Shown piece after piece: positions 48,012 through 56,503 of a stretch of DNA of 64,000 nt (position 1 is its first letter; every line of letters starts with the position of its first letter). This DNA is from Brevundimonas sp. Root608. GTDB taxonomy: Bacteria > Pseudomonadota > Alphaproteobacteria > Caulobacterales > Caulobacteraceae. The position numbers were made by a program, and so were the translations under genes. Below the pieces are notes generated by a model. It was not told where the DNA came from. It saw only the letters and a program-made list of their open reading frames with translations, and ran no database searches. The stretch spans positions 248,001 through 312,000 of the forward strand of contig NZ_LMGT01000004.1 in assembly GCF_001427825.1 (NCBI RefSeq). The letters run 5' to 3'.

Positions 48012-48869
48012 ATGAACGCCGTCGCCACCCTCGCCGATCTGCAGGCCCGCACGGGCGCCGTCGCGGCGGATCATCCGGAATGGCAGTACCTGAACCTGCT
48101 GCGCGACATCCTCGACAACGGGGCGCAGCGCGACGACCGGACCGGCACCGGCACCCTGGGCGTGTTCGGGCGGCAGATGCGGTTCGACCTGGCCAAGGGC
48201 TTTCCGGTCCTGACGACCAAGAAGCTGCATCTGCGCTCGATCATCGTCGAACTGCTGTGGTTCCTGCGCGGCGAGACCAATATCGGCTGGCTGAAGGACA
48301 ACGGCGTCAGCATCTGGAACGAATGGGCCGACGCCGAGGGCGAGCTGGGCCCGGTCTACGGCAAGCAGTGGCGCTCGTGGGCGGCGCCGGACGGGCGGGT
48401 GATCGACCAGATCACGAAGCTGGTCGAGGGGCTGAAGACCAATCCCAACAGCCGCCGCCACATCGTCTCGGCGTGGAACCCGGCCGACGTCGACGACATG
48501 GCCCTGCCGCCGTGTCACTGCCTGTTCCAGTTCTTCGTCGCCGACGGCAGGCTGAGCTGCCAGCTGTACCAGAGGTCGGCGGATGTGTTCCTGGGGGTGC
48601 CGTTCAACATCGCCAGCTATGCCCTGCTGACCATGATGGTGGCCCAGGTGTGCGGGCTGAAGCCGGGCGAGTTCGTGCACACCTTCGGCGACGCCCACCT
48701 GTATCTGAACCACGTCGAACAGGCCGAGCTGCAGCTGAGCCGCGAGCCCCTGCCCGCCCCGACCATGACCATCACCCCGCGCGACGACCTGTTCGCCTAC
48801 CGGCTGGAGGATTTCGTGCTGGAGGGTTACGAGCCGTGGCCGCACATCAAGGCGCCGGTCGCGGTCTGA
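48012..48869 (+). CDS. thyA: Thymidylate synthase
   Basis: Methylates dUMP to dTMP with methylene-tetrahydrofolate. The 285-residue protein has the N-terminal [18 protein letters not shown] loop, the catalytic Cys168 in [11 protein letters not shown], and the C-terminal APVAV. The ATG at 48012 gives the normal start; the open frame upstream is the extragenic repeat read through. It overlaps the next gene by one base and sits near folA, with which it works to recycle folate. Confidence 0.96.
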   Translation: MNAVATLADLQARTGAVAADHPEWQYLNLLRDILDNGAQRDDRTGTGTLGVFGRQMRFDLAKGFPVLTTKKLHLRSIIVELLWFLRGETNIGWLKDNGVSIWNEWADAEGELGPVYGKQWRSWAAPDGRVIDQITKLVEGLKTNPNSRRHIVSAWNPADVDDMALPPCHCLFQFFVADGRLSCQLYQRSADVFLGVPFNIASYALLTMMVAQVCGLKPGEFVHTFGDAHLYLNHVEQAELQLSREPLPAPTMTITPRDDLFAYRLEDFVLEGYEPWPHIKAPVAV

Positions 48870-49168
48870 TGTCGCTCGACCTGAAGGGTCTGCAGGCCGA
48901 CGTCCTGCGCATCTCCGACATCTACGCCGCCGAGCACGGCATCGAGCGCTCCGCCGACTGGGCCCTGCTGAAGGTGCAGGAGGAGCTGGGCGAACTGACC
49001 GCCGAACATCTGCGCATGAGCGGGCGGGCGCGGGGCGCCGCCGATGCGGGCAAGCTGGGCGACGAGGCGGCGGATGTGCTGGGGATGCTGCTGATCTATT
49101 GCGACCGGGCGGGGATCGATCTGGAGACCGCCGTGCAGAGGAAGTGGCTGAAATGGCTTCGCGACTGA
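48869..49168 (+). CDS. MazG-like nucleotide pyrophosphohydrolase
   Basis: A 99-residue all-alpha NTP-PPase-like protein. The metal-binding glutamates of the family are in KVQEELGELTAEH, and the downstream acidic segment is GDEAADVLGMLLIYCD. Such short MazG-like proteins hydrolyse (d)NTPs or related nucleotides. The ATG overlaps the thyA stop (TGATG); placement between thyA and folA suggests a role in nucleotide-pool cleansing. Confidence 0.82.
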   Translation: MSLDLKGLQADVLRISDIYAAEHGIERSADWALLKVQEELGELTAEHLRMSGRARGAADAGKLGDEAADVLGMLLIYCDRAGIDLETAVQRKWLKWLRD

Positions 49169-49431
49169 CTTCATTCCTGTCCGGACGGACCGTCGCGGTG
49201 GTTTGGTCGCTCCTCGCCCTGCTCTTCAGCAGCGGTCGCTACTGGCAATGGCAGAGCTTTGAGGCGCGGCAGGCCGAGTTCCTGGTGTTCCATGCGAGGG
49301 TCGCCCCGAATTTTCCCGCCGGAGAGCTCGACCAGTTGGCCCCTTCGAGCGACTTTCTGGTGATGTTCGCACTGTTGACGGGGTTCTGGATCGCGGCGGC
49401 GGTGCTGCAGTGGCGGCGCCCCGCGCATTGA
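49153..49431 (+). CDS. Small membrane protein, unknown function
   Basis: A 92-residue protein with two hydrophobic segments (VAVVWSLLALLFSSG and FLVMFALLTGFWIAAAVL) separated by an extracytoplasmic or cytosolic loop. No family recognised. It overlaps the MazG-like gene by 16 bp. The frame stays open for 22 more codons after the stop (49432-49500), which may only reflect high GC. Confidence 0.6.
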   Translation: MASRLTSFLSGRTVAVVWSLLALLFSSGRYWQWQSFEARQAEFLVFHARVAPNFPAGELDQLAPSSDFLVMFALLTGFWIAAAVLQWRRPAH

Positions 49432-49556
49432 GCCACAGCATGCGGCGCGTCGCCCGGCGCGCTGCTGTTCCGCTTCAAGGCGCTGGAACCCGTCGTCTGA
49501 TCGCGTAAGAACGGGCGGCGGCAGCCCGGCCGCCGTCCGTCTCCGTCGAGGTCCGC

Positions 49557-50072
49557 TTGCCCCTGCCCCAACTCGTCCTCGTCGTCGCCCGCGCCCGCAA
49601 CGGGGTGATCGGTCGTGACGGCGACCTGCCCTGGCGGCTGCGCAGCGACCTGCAGCGGTTCAAGGCCATCACCGTCGGCAAGCCCTGCATCATGGGCCGG
49701 CGGACGTGGGAGAGCCTGCCGCTGAAGCCCCTGCCCGGCCGGCTGAACATCGTGCTGTCGAAGGACGAGTCCTTCACGGCGCGCGGGGCGCTGGTCTGCA
49801 CGACGCTGGACGAGGCGATCGAGATCGCGCGGGAGACGGCCGAGGACGACGGCGTCGACGAGATCTGCGTCATCGGCGGCACGGCCCTGTTCGAAAAGGC
49901 CCTGCCGCGGGCGAAGCGGCTTTATCTCACCGAGGTCGAGGCCGAGCCGGAGGGCGACGCGGTCTTCCCGGCGTTCGACGAGGCGGCCTTTGTCGAGGTA
50001 TCGTCGGAGGCGCATCCAGCCGGAGAGAAGGACGACCACGCCTTCGTGTTCCGCGTGCTGGACCGCCGCTGA
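49557..50072 (+). CDS. folA: Dihydrofolate reductase
   Basis: Reduces dihydrofolate to tetrahydrofolate with NADPH. The 171-residue protein has the family marks VVARARNGVIGRDGDLPWRL, MGRRTWESLP and VIGGTALFEKALP. The start is TTG with GAGG just upstream. It follows thyA in the same direction, the classical thyA-folA order. Confidence 0.95.
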   Translation: MPLPQLVLVVARARNGVIGRDGDLPWRLRSDLQRFKAITVGKPCIMGRRTWESLPLKPLPGRLNIVLSKDESFTARGALVCTTLDEAIEIARETAEDDGVDEICVIGGTALFEKALPRAKRLYLTEVEAEPEGDAVFPAFDEAAFVEVSSEAHPAGEKDDHAFVFRVLDRR

Positions 50073-50088
50073 AAACAGGAGACCGCCC

Positions 50089-50412
50089 ATGCTGATCGTG
50101 ACCACCAATGACGCGCCCGGCCACCGCGTGGTGAAGACCCTGGGCGTGGTCCGCGGCATCACCGTGCGGTCGCGCAACGCCATCAGCGACATGGTCGGCG
50201 GGGTGCAGTCGGTCTTCGGCGGCCGGGTCGGGGTCTATGTGAAGCTGGCCGAGACGGCGCGTCAGGAGGCCTATGACGAACTGGTCGCCCATGCGCGAGA
50301 GATGGGCGCCAACGCGATCCTGGCCATGCGCTACGACGCCAACGAGATCATGCCGGGGATCACCGAGGTGCTGGCCTACGGCACCGCCGTGGTGGTCGAA
50401 GCCGAGGCCTGA
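50089..50412 (+). CDS. YbjQ family (UPF0145) protein
   Basis: A 107-residue protein of the YbjQ family, whose members form pentamers and have no established function. Recognisable segments are VVKTLGVVRGITVRSRN and GANAILAMRYDANEI. It is 16 bp after folA with an AGGAGA-type ribosome-binding site. The 3' end overlaps the convergent hydroxylase gene by 37 bp. Confidence 0.9.
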   Translation: MLIVTTNDAPGHRVVKTLGVVRGITVRSRNAISDMVGGVQSVFGGRVGVYVKLAETARQEAYDELVAHAREMGANAILAMRYDANEIMPGITEVLAYGTAVVVEAEA

Positions 50413-51143
50413 GGCTCGGGCATCGCATCCGTCCCGCCCAGCCGGTCCCAGAACCGGAAATACAGGCCGTAGTTGGTCTTCATATGGGTGTGGTGGCGGC
50501 TGTGGTGGGTGGCCGTTATCAGCTGGGCGCCGGGGCCCGAGCGCACCCAGCGGTCGGGCCATATCTCCCAGCCGCAGTGGTTCATCACGGCGGCGGCGGT
50601 CATGACCGCCAGCAGGGCGACGACGACCCAGATATTGACCGGGATCAGGAAGACCAGCAGCGGCAGCAGCCAGGCCGTGGCGACCGCCTCGATGGGGTCG
50701 AAGGCGAAGCTGGCGAAGGGGCTGGGCTCGCGGCTGCGGTGATGGCCGGCGTGGGCGAAGGCGAACAGCCGCGGGTGATGCAGCAGCCGGTGGGTCCAGT
50801 AGTAGTGGGCGTCCTGGATCAGCAGCAGACCGACGAAACTGACCGGCAGCCACCCCCAGCCATGCAGGGCGGGATCGAGATACAGCCGCGTGCCGCCGGC
50901 CTTCCACGCCTCGAGCGCGATGGCGGCGGGAAAGGCGTAGATCGGCGTGGAGACCAGGGAATAGCGGATCTCCCGCAGCATCAGGCGGCGGGACGGCCGG
51001 TCGCGGTTGAGCCGGCGGCCGACGCCGGCCTTGCGGCCCCACTGCAGTTGCCAGACGGCGCCCGCGATCAGCAGATAGCGGGCGCCGATGATGGCGCTGA
51101 GCCACAGGGTGGTGATCAGGACGGCGAGGATCATTCCCGCCAT
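50376..51143 (-). CDS. Sterol desaturase/fatty acid hydroxylase superfamily membrane enzyme
   Basis: A 255-residue integral-membrane di-iron enzyme. The three histidine boxes are HYYWTHRLLHH, HAGHHRS and HHSRHHTHMKTNYG, with hydrophobic segments around them. It would hydroxylate or desaturate a lipid or carotenoid; the substrate is not known. It lies convergent to ybjQ and 11 bp upstream of the Old Yellow Enzyme gene end. Confidence 0.88.
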   Translation of the reverse strand: MAGMILAVLITTLWLSAIIGARYLLIAGAVWQLQWGRKAGVGRRLNRDRPSRRLMLREIRYSLVSTPIYAFPAAIALEAWKAGGTRLYLDPALHGWGWLPVSFVGLLLIQDAHYYWTHRLLHHPRLFAFAHAGHHRSREPSPFASFAFDPIEAVATAWLLPLLVFLIPVNIWVVVALLAVMTAAAVMNHCGWEIWPDRWVRSGPGAQLITATHHSRHHTHMKTNYGLYFRFWDRLGGTDAMPEPQASASTTTAVP

Positions 51144-51153
51144 CCTAGGGCGG

Positions 51154-52251
51154 TCAGGACAGGGTCGCCATCGCCGAGCGTTCGAAGTCCTTCAGCTCGT
51201 CGAGACGGCCGTCGCGGATCTTCTCGACCCAGTGGGGATCGGCCAGCAGGGCGCGGCCGACGGCGACGAGGTCGAATTCGTCGCGCTCCAGCCGTTCGAT
51301 CAGGCCGTCCAGCGAGGCCGGCTTGGAGCCGGCGCCGCCGAAGGCCGCGATGAACTCTCCGTCGAGGCCGACCGAGCCGACAGTGATGGTCGGCAGGCCG
51401 GTGACCTTCTTCGTCCAGCCGGCGAAATTCAGGTCCGAACCCTCGAACTCCGGCTCCCAGAAGCGGCGCTGCGAGCAGTGGAAGACGTCGACGCCGGCCT
51501 CGACCAGCGGGGCCAGCCAGGCTTCGAGCTCGGCGGGGTCGTGGGCGTTCTTCGCCGCGAAGTCGTGCGACTTCCACTGTGACAGGCGCAGGATCACGGC
51601 CATGTCCGGGCCGACGCCCTCGCGCACCGCCCTGACCACCTCGGCCCCGAAGCGGGCGCGGTCGGCGATGGTCCCGCCGCCCCATTTGTCGGCCCGATCG
51701 TTGAGGCCGGACCAGAAGAACTGGTCGATCAGATAGCCGTGGGCGCCGTGGATCTCGACGGCGTCGAAGCCGAGCTCGCGGGTGGCGCGGGCCGAGCGGC
51801 CGAAGGCTGAGATCGTGTCGGTGATGTCCTCGTCGGTCATCGGCTCGAGGCCGCGCTTGCCGGGACTGGTCAGGCCCGAGGGGCTGTCGACCTTGCCCAG
51901 CGGAGCCCAGTCGGCGCCCTGCCCGCGGGCCGAACCGACGTGCCACAGCTGGGGCGCGATCAGGCCGCCGGCGGCGTGGACGTCCTCGACCACCTTCTTC
52001 CATTCCGGCAGGGCCTCGCCGTGGAAGACGGGGACGGCGGCGTCGTTGCGGGCGGCGGGGCGTTCGACGACCGTGCCCTCGGTGATGATCAGACCGACCC
52101 CGCCCTCGGCCCGGCGGCGATAGTAGCCGGCGACATCGCTGGTCGGGACGCCGCCCGGTGAGAAGGAGCGGGTCATGGGCGCCATGACGATGCGGTTGGG
52201 CATCTTCAGGGACTTGACCTCGAAGGGACGGAACAGGGCGTCGACGGACAT
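51154..52251 (-). CDS. NADH:flavin oxidoreductase (Old Yellow Enzyme family)
   Basis: A 365-residue FMN enzyme reducing activated C=C bonds. The family opening is LFRPFEVKSLKMPNRIVMAP, the substrate residues are in EIHGAHGYLIDQFF, and GRALLADPHW marks the C-terminus. I start it at ATG 52251, 10 residues inside the longest frame. A GTTTC-N5-GAAAC inverted repeat lies 44 bp upstream and may be its operator. OYE proteins are often induced by electrophiles. Confidence 0.93.
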   Translation of the reverse strand: MSVDALFRPFEVKSLKMPNRIVMAPMTRSFSPGGVPTSDVAGYYRRRAEGGVGLIITEGTVVERPAARNDAAVPVFHGEALPEWKKVVEDVHAAGGLIAPQLWHVGSARGQGADWAPLGKVDSPSGLTSPGKRGLEPMTDEDITDTISAFGRSARATRELGFDAVEIHGAHGYLIDQFFWSGLNDRADKWGGGTIADRARFGAEVVRAVREGVGPDMAVILRLSQWKSHDFAAKNAHDPAELEAWLAPLVEAGVDVFHCSQRRFWEPEFEGSDLNFAGWTKKVTGLPTITVGSVGLDGEFIAAFGGAGSKPASLDGLIERLERDEFDLVAVGRALLADPHWVEKIRDGRLDELKDFERSAMATLS

Positions 52252-52294
52252 GGGCGGCTCGCGAGTGACTGGAACCGACAAGGTGGCGATTACA

Positions 52295-52309
52295 GTTTCG
52301 TTTGGAAAC
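52295..52309 (-). promoter_or_regulatory. Inverted repeat GTTTC-N5-GAAAC upstream of the Old Yellow Enzyme gene
   Basis: Perfect 5-bp arms around a 5-bp spacer, adjacent to TGTAAT, a possible -10 on the minus strand. A plausible operator for a dimeric regulator; the regulator is not in the window. Confidence 0.35.
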
Positions 52310-52311
52310 CC

Positions 52312-52395
52312 TCAGAGGCCGAGTTTTTCCGCGAGGGCCCTGGCCATGCCGTCGAAGCGGGCGGCGTCCAGAGGCAGGCCGCCGAGGAAATCGCC
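52312..52395 (-). pseudogene. Remnant of an Mrp-like C-terminus
   Basis: On the minus strand this stretch encodes FLGGLPLDAARFDGMARALA and ends EKLGL-stop. The intact mrp gene downstream encodes [11 protein letters not shown], then about 20 residues, then [15 protein letters not shown] at its end. The remnant thus matches both parts with the middle missing. There is an in-frame stop just upstream and no start codon, so it cannot be expressed as a protein. It looks like a decayed partial duplication. Confidence 0.5.
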
Positions 52396-52433
52396 GCCGG
52401 GACGTCTCCCGGCGGCCGACCTACCATCCGTGG

Positions 52434-52604
52434 TTACTCAACGCAGTCTTGCTGCACTTCACAAATCCAGTAGCCGCCGTCCAGAGTGTCGATGAAGACG
52501 CAGTTTACCGCGCATGCGGGAATTGGGGGCGTCTGGGCGACGGCGGGAAGCGTCACGATGGAAGACGCCGCAATCATCGCGGCCATCACAACCTTCTTGA
52601 GCAT
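52434..52604 (-). CDS. Small exported cysteine-rich peptide
   Basis: A 56-residue peptide with a signal sequence (MLKKVVMAAMIAASSIVTLP, cleavage expected after AVA at residue 23). The mature part is about 33 residues with four cysteines (31, 35, 48, 54), enough for two disulfides, and is acidic. AGGAGA lies 6 bp before the ATG, a strong ribosome-binding site. I recognise no family. It sits between the mrp remnant and the intact mrp gene. Confidence 0.65.
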   Translation of the reverse strand: MLKKVVMAAMIAASSIVTLPAVAQTPPIPACAVNCVFIDTLDGGYWICEVQQDCVE

Positions 52605-52748
52605 GATCTTCTCCTGATGCGGGAAATCCGCGTCAACATCGATAGGTGAATTTCGCGATGACACAACCGGAAATATGCCTCGGACAAAGGTGGACTCGTC
52701 CACGCTGTCCACGGGGTCCTGGGCGGTACAGCCAGAGATGGCGCGGGA

Positions 52749-53816
52749 CTAGAGCAGACCCAAGGCTCTTGCCACCCGTTCCGCGAGTGCCGCGAAGCGA
52801 CGGGCGATGTCGCCGTCAGGCTGGCTGACCACCACAGGCGCGCCGGCGTCGCCGCCTTCCCGGAAGGCCGCATCAAGGGGCAGGTCGCCGAGGAAGGGAG
52901 TGGACAGGCGCTCCGCCTCGGCCTTCGCCCCGCCCTGACCGAACACGGGGCCGGTCATGTTCTCGACCAGGCCCAGGGTCGGGACGCCGACCTTTTCGAA
53001 CAGTCGGTGAGCGCGACGCGCGTCGGCGAGGGCCACTTCCTGCGGGGTGGAGACGATGACGGCGCCGTCGAGCGGCGTCTTCTGGATCAGGGTCAGCTGG
53101 ACGTCGCCGGTGCCGGGGGGCAGGTCGACGACGAGGATGTCGAGCGGCGCCTCCTCCGTGCCCCAGGCCGTCTGGGTCAGCATCTGGGTCAGGGCCTGGG
53201 AGGCCATGGGCCCACGCCAGATCATGGCGTCGTCGGCCCTGGTCAGCAGACCGACGGACATGGCCTTCAGGCCGTGAGCCACATGGGGCTGGATCTTGCC
53301 GTCGCGGTATTCGGGCTGGCCGGAGATGCCCAGCATGGTCGGCAGGGACGGGCCGTAGACGTCGGCGTCGAGCAGACCCACCGACAGGCCGCGCGCGGCG
53401 AAGGCGGCGGCCAGATTGACGGCCACGGTGGACTTGCCGACCCCGCCCTTGCCGCTGGCGATGGCGAGGACGCGGCGGACATGGGCCGGCCGGTCGGTCG
53501 CGACGGGAGCCTTGGGCCGGGTCTGGTCGACCGCCTGGGGCGACAGGGAGGCGCGGCGGGTCGGGGCCGTGATCGCCTCGGCCGAGAGCACGACCGAGAC
53601 GCGCGCCATGCCGGGCAGGGCTTTCAGCGCGGCCTCGGCGGCGTCCCGGACGGGCGCATAGAGGGCGGCGTCGGCGGTCGGCACCTCCATGACGAAGCCG
53701 GCGCGATCCTCTGCGACCGTCAGTCCCTGCACCAGACCGGCGGCGACCAGCCCCTGGCCGGTCTTCGGATCCAGGATGGCGTCGAGGGCGGCGATTACGG
53801 AAGCGCGGTCGGGCAA
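52749..53816 (-). CDS. mrp: Mrp/NBP35 family iron-sulfur cluster carrier ATPase
   Basis: A 355-residue P-loop ATPase that binds and delivers Fe-S clusters. An N-terminal MIP18/DUF59-like domain (residues 1-85) is followed by a linker and the deviant Walker [17 protein letters not shown]. Other motifs: [22 protein letters not shown]. The CxxC found in many homologues (normally after GLVENM) is absent: the sequence reads [15 protein letters not shown]. The start is TTG. Nearby is a remnant of its own C-terminus. Confidence 0.9.
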   Translation of the reverse strand: MPDRASVIAALDAILDPKTGQGLVAAGLVQGLTVAEDRAGFVMEVPTADAALYAPVRDAAEAALKALPGMARVSVVLSAEAITAPTRRASLSPQAVDQTRPKAPVATDRPAHVRRVLAIASGKGGVGKSTVAVNLAAAFAARGLSVGLLDADVYGPSLPTMLGISGQPEYRDGKIQPHVAHGLKAMSVGLLTRADDAMIWRGPMASQALTQMLTQTAWGTEEAPLDILVVDLPPGTGDVQLTLIQKTPLDGAVIVSTPQEVALADARRAHRLFEKVGVPTLGLVENMTGPVFGQGGAKAEAERLSTPFLGDLPLDAAFREGGDAGAPVVVSQPDGDIARRFAALAERVARALGLL

Positions 53817-53889
53817 GGCGGGTCAGTCCGGGTTGCGGGGGCGAGGTCCGCGTTCTATCGCCGGAGACCCCTGCCCGCGAGCGCGCATT

Positions 53890-54792
53890 TTGTCCGACCC
53901 CCTCATCACCCTGATCGCCGGTCCGACCGCCTCGGGAAAGTCGCGGCTGGCGCTGGAGATGGCGGAGCGCACGGGAGCCCTGATCGTCAATGCGGACAGC
54001 CAGCAACTCTACGCCGATCTCAATGTCCTGAGCGCGCGGCCCTCGGCCGAGGATGAAGCGCGGGCGGAACACCGGCTGTACGGCGTGGCCGACGCGGCCG
54101 ACGCCTGGTCGGTCGGACGCTGGAGCCGGGCGGTGCTGCCGAACCTGATCAAGCAGGCGGATCAGGGCCGGCCGGTCCTGCTGGTGGGCGGAACGGGTCT
54201 ATATTTTACAGCACTCACAAAGGGGTTGGCGGACATTCCGGATGTTCCGGTCGAGGTCCGCGATGCCGCCGGCGCGATGTTCGACATCGACGGTGAGGCC
54301 GCCTTTCGGACGCGTCTGGCCGAGGTGGACGCGGCGGCGTCGGCGCGCATCGAGGCCGGCGACCGGCAGCGGCTGACCCGGGCCTGGGCCGTGGCCGAAC
54401 ACACCGGACGGTCTCTCAGCGCCTGGACGGCCGACACCTCGCCCCTGCTGGCGCCGGGCTCCTGGACCGGGCTGGTCGTCGAGCCGGAGCGGCCGGCCCT
54501 GTACGCCCGCTGCGACGCCCGCGTGGCGCAGATGGTCGAAGGCGGCGCGCTGGACGAGGTCCGGGCCCTGGTCGCCCGTGGCCTGGACCCCGACCTGCCG
54601 GCCATGAAGGCCGTCGGGGTGCGCGAGTTCGCCGCCCATCTGGCGGGCGAGACGACGCTGGCGGCGGCCGTGGAGGCGACGCGGCAGGCGACGCGCAACT
54701 ACGCCAAGCGACAGCTGACCTGGTTCAGGAACCAGACGCCCGGATGGACACGGCATCCCGGGCCCGATGCGGTACCCTCGCCCGGGCCCTGA
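53890..54792 (+). CDS. miaA: tRNA dimethylallyltransferase
   Basis: Adds the isopentenyl group to A37 of tRNAs reading UNN codons. The 300-residue protein has the P-loop [15 protein letters not shown], the DSQQLY motif, [13 protein letters not shown] and the C-terminal [18 protein letters not shown]. The start is TTG at 53890 (preceded by ATT). It is divergent from mrp. Confidence 0.95.
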   Translation: MSDPLITLIAGPTASGKSRLALEMAERTGALIVNADSQQLYADLNVLSARPSAEDEARAEHRLYGVADAADAWSVGRWSRAVLPNLIKQADQGRPVLLVGGTGLYFTALTKGLADIPDVPVEVRDAAGAMFDIDGEAAFRTRLAEVDAAASARIEAGDRQRLTRAWAVAEHTGRSLSAWTADTSPLLAPGSWTGLVVEPERPALYARCDARVAQMVEGGALDEVRALVARGLDPDLPAMKAVGVREFAAHLAGETTLAAAVEATRQATRNYAKRQLTWFRNQTPGWTRHPGPDAVPSPGP

Positions 54793-54899
54793 GACGCCGG
54801 TCGGCGCGGATGCTATGCAGGGCCGGGTGCGACGGTCGCATCCGCCAGCGTGATGTCGCCCGGACCGATCCGTTGCGCGCGCGCACCTCGGGAGCGCGC

Positions 54900-55493
54900 A
54901 TGACGAACCGGGTCGATTCCCTGATCGAGCAGATCCGGGCGCTGGAGCATGATCTGGCGGCGGAGTTCTCGCGACAGCGCTCGGGTTTCCGCTTCGGGCT
55001 GGAGCACGGCCGGGCCCGGTTCGAGGAAGAGGCGCTCCGCCGGCTCGAGGAACGCCGCATCCACCTGGTGAAATACATCCTCGGAGCGCCGCTGCTTTAC
55101 GTGCTGACCGCCCCGCTGATCTATTCGCTGATCCTGCCCTTCGCCGTGGTCGATCTGTGGGTGTCGCTCTATCAGGCGGTCTGCTTCCGCGTTTACGGCA
55201 TCCCCCAGGTCCCGAGGGGCCGCTACATGATCTTCGACCGCCCCGGCCTGCCCTATCTGAACGCGGTCGAGAAGCTGAACTGCGCCTACTGTTCCTATGT
55301 CAACGGCGTCATCGCCTATGTCCGCGAGGTCGCGGCGCGCACCGAACAGTACTGGTGCCCGATCAAGCACACCCGGCGGCTGATGGGCGCGCACGGCCGC
55401 TATGCCGGGTTCGGCGATTTCGGCGACGGCGAGCACTATCGCGAGGCCCTGGAGGCGTCGCGCCGGGCGCTGCGGGAGGACTCCGGGGACTGA
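54900..55493 (+). CDS. Membrane protein with paired cysteines, unknown function
   Basis: A 197-residue protein. An N-terminal coiled coil (LIEQIRALEHDLAAEF onward to about residue 60) is followed by one or two hydrophobic segments (APLLYVLTAPLIYSLILPFA), then NCAYCSYVNG with a C-x-x-C pair and YWCPIKH with a third cysteine and a histidine. The last motif set could bind a metal or haem. I recognise it only as a conserved alphaproteobacterial protein. ATG at 54900. Confidence 0.6.
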   Translation: MTNRVDSLIEQIRALEHDLAAEFSRQRSGFRFGLEHGRARFEEEALRRLEERRIHLVKYILGAPLLYVLTAPLIYSLILPFAVVDLWVSLYQAVCFRVYGIPQVPRGRYMIFDRPGLPYLNAVEKLNCAYCSYVNGVIAYVREVAARTEQYWCPIKHTRRLMGAHGRYAGFGDFGDGEHYREALEASRRALREDSGD

Positions 55494-55520
55494 CGTCCGT
55501 CGCGGCCCTCACTTCAGACC

Positions 55521-55549
55521 TTGGAAGCCGGCCCCGGAAGCCCTATATT
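55521..55549 (+). promoter_or_regulatory. Promoter of ssrA
   Basis: TTGGAA (55521-55526) and TATATT (55544-55549) are separated by exactly 17 bp, placing the start of transcription near 55556, where the tmRNA acceptor part begins. Confidence 0.7.
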
Positions 55550-55555
55550 GATCGT

Positions 55556-55880
55556 GCCGGGGCCTGCTCCGGATATGGCGATAAACGCGCTTGTAATAAG
55601 CGGACCGGACCCGGGTGCGATTCCCGGCGGCTCCACCATTTCTTCCCCGCGTTATCGGCGGAGCGAGCATGGGGCCGACTAGCATCGACGGACGTGTAAA
55701 GAAGACTGCTTTCGCCCGTCCTGGCCCACCGTATCGGGCCATTTTCTAACTGCGAACGATAACTTCGCTGGAGAAGTCGCTCTCGCCGCGTAAGCGGTTC
55801 GGGTGATTTCGAACACTTAAGTCCTGGGGGATCAGTTCCTCAGGCGGGGCCGCCGGGAGCCTGCCAACAGAATCCCGGCA
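55556..55880 (+). ncRNA. ssrA: Permuted two-piece tmRNA
   Basis: Rescues stalled ribosomes. The gene is circularly permuted: the acceptor part comes first (about 55556-55638, with T arm CCGGG-TGCGATT-CCCGG and terminal CCA at 55636-55638), then a ~32-base spacer removed in processing, then the coding part starting GGGGCC at 55671, which pairs with GGCTCC of the acceptor. The conserved ATCGACGGACGTGTAAAG follows. The tag frame (55752-55793) encodes ANDNFAGEVALAA then TAA; with the tRNA-borne Ala the tag is AANDNFAGEVALAA. The exact 3' end is estimated. SmpB is encoded at 14.3 kb and SspB directly downstream. Confidence 0.9.
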
Positions 55881-55952
55881 CTTTCACCATGTCGCCATCT
55901 TTCGCAGGCCGTCCGGCGCAGCTATCAGTCGCGCGAACCATCGAGGCGACCC

Positions 55953-56444
55953 ATGGCCGACGAAACCCCTCCAGTCGACGAGATGCACTACGAGCAGCTG
56001 GCGCAGGACGCCCTGCGCGGCGTCATCCGCTCGGCGCTGGAACGCGCCGCCCTGCCCGAGGGCATTCCCGGGGCGCACCATTTCTACATCACGTTCAAGA
56101 CGCGGGCGCCCGGCGTCAGCGTGCCGCCCGACGTCATGGCCAAATATCCGGACGAGATGACGGTCGTCCTGCAACATCAGTATTGGGACCTGAAGGTCGA
56201 GCCGACGAAATTCTCGGTCATGCTGAAGTTCGGCGGCATGCCGAAGGTCCTGGCCATGCCCTATACGGCGGTCACCCGCTTCTACGATCCGTCGGTGCAG
56301 TTCCTGCTGCAATTCGAGGCCCCGGCCACGGTCGAGGACATCGCCGCCGAGGTCGCCGCGGCCGAGCCGGTCCGCCCCGAACCTGTCGAGACCGGCGACG
56401 AGGGCCCCAAGGTCGTCTCGCTGGACCAGTTCCGGAAGAAGTAG
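55953..56444 (+). CDS. sspB: ClpXP adaptor SspB (alpha type)
   Basis: Binds the tmRNA tag and delivers tagged proteins to ClpXP. The 163-residue protein has the alpha-type sequence MHYEQLAQDALRGVIRSAL, GAHHFYITFKTRAPGV, MTVVLQHQYWDLKV, and a C-terminal ClpX-binding tail ending KVVSLDQFRKK. It starts about 70 bp after the tmRNA gene. Adjacency of tag and adaptor genes fits their shared pathway. Confidence 0.92.
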   Translation: MADETPPVDEMHYEQLAQDALRGVIRSALERAALPEGIPGAHHFYITFKTRAPGVSVPPDVMAKYPDEMTVVLQHQYWDLKVEPTKFSVMLKFGGMPKVLAMPYTAVTRFYDPSVQFLLQFEAPATVEDIAAEVAAAEPVRPEPVETGDEGPKVVSLDQFRKK

Positions 56445-56503
56445 CCTCTTCCCCTTCCGCACGCGTCGGCTAACCTCGGCCGGTCGGAACCGGGGAAGCG
56501 GTC

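Noticed and set aside
49432..49500. 22 open codons after the stop of the small membrane protein, ending LLFRFKALEPVV
   Set aside because: No start codon or family match was found; too short to separate from chance or from a lost gene tail.
55509..55742. A 77-codon minus-strand frame over the tmRNA gene
   Set aside because: It lies on a structured RNA gene with clear acceptor, CCA and tag; the protein has no support.
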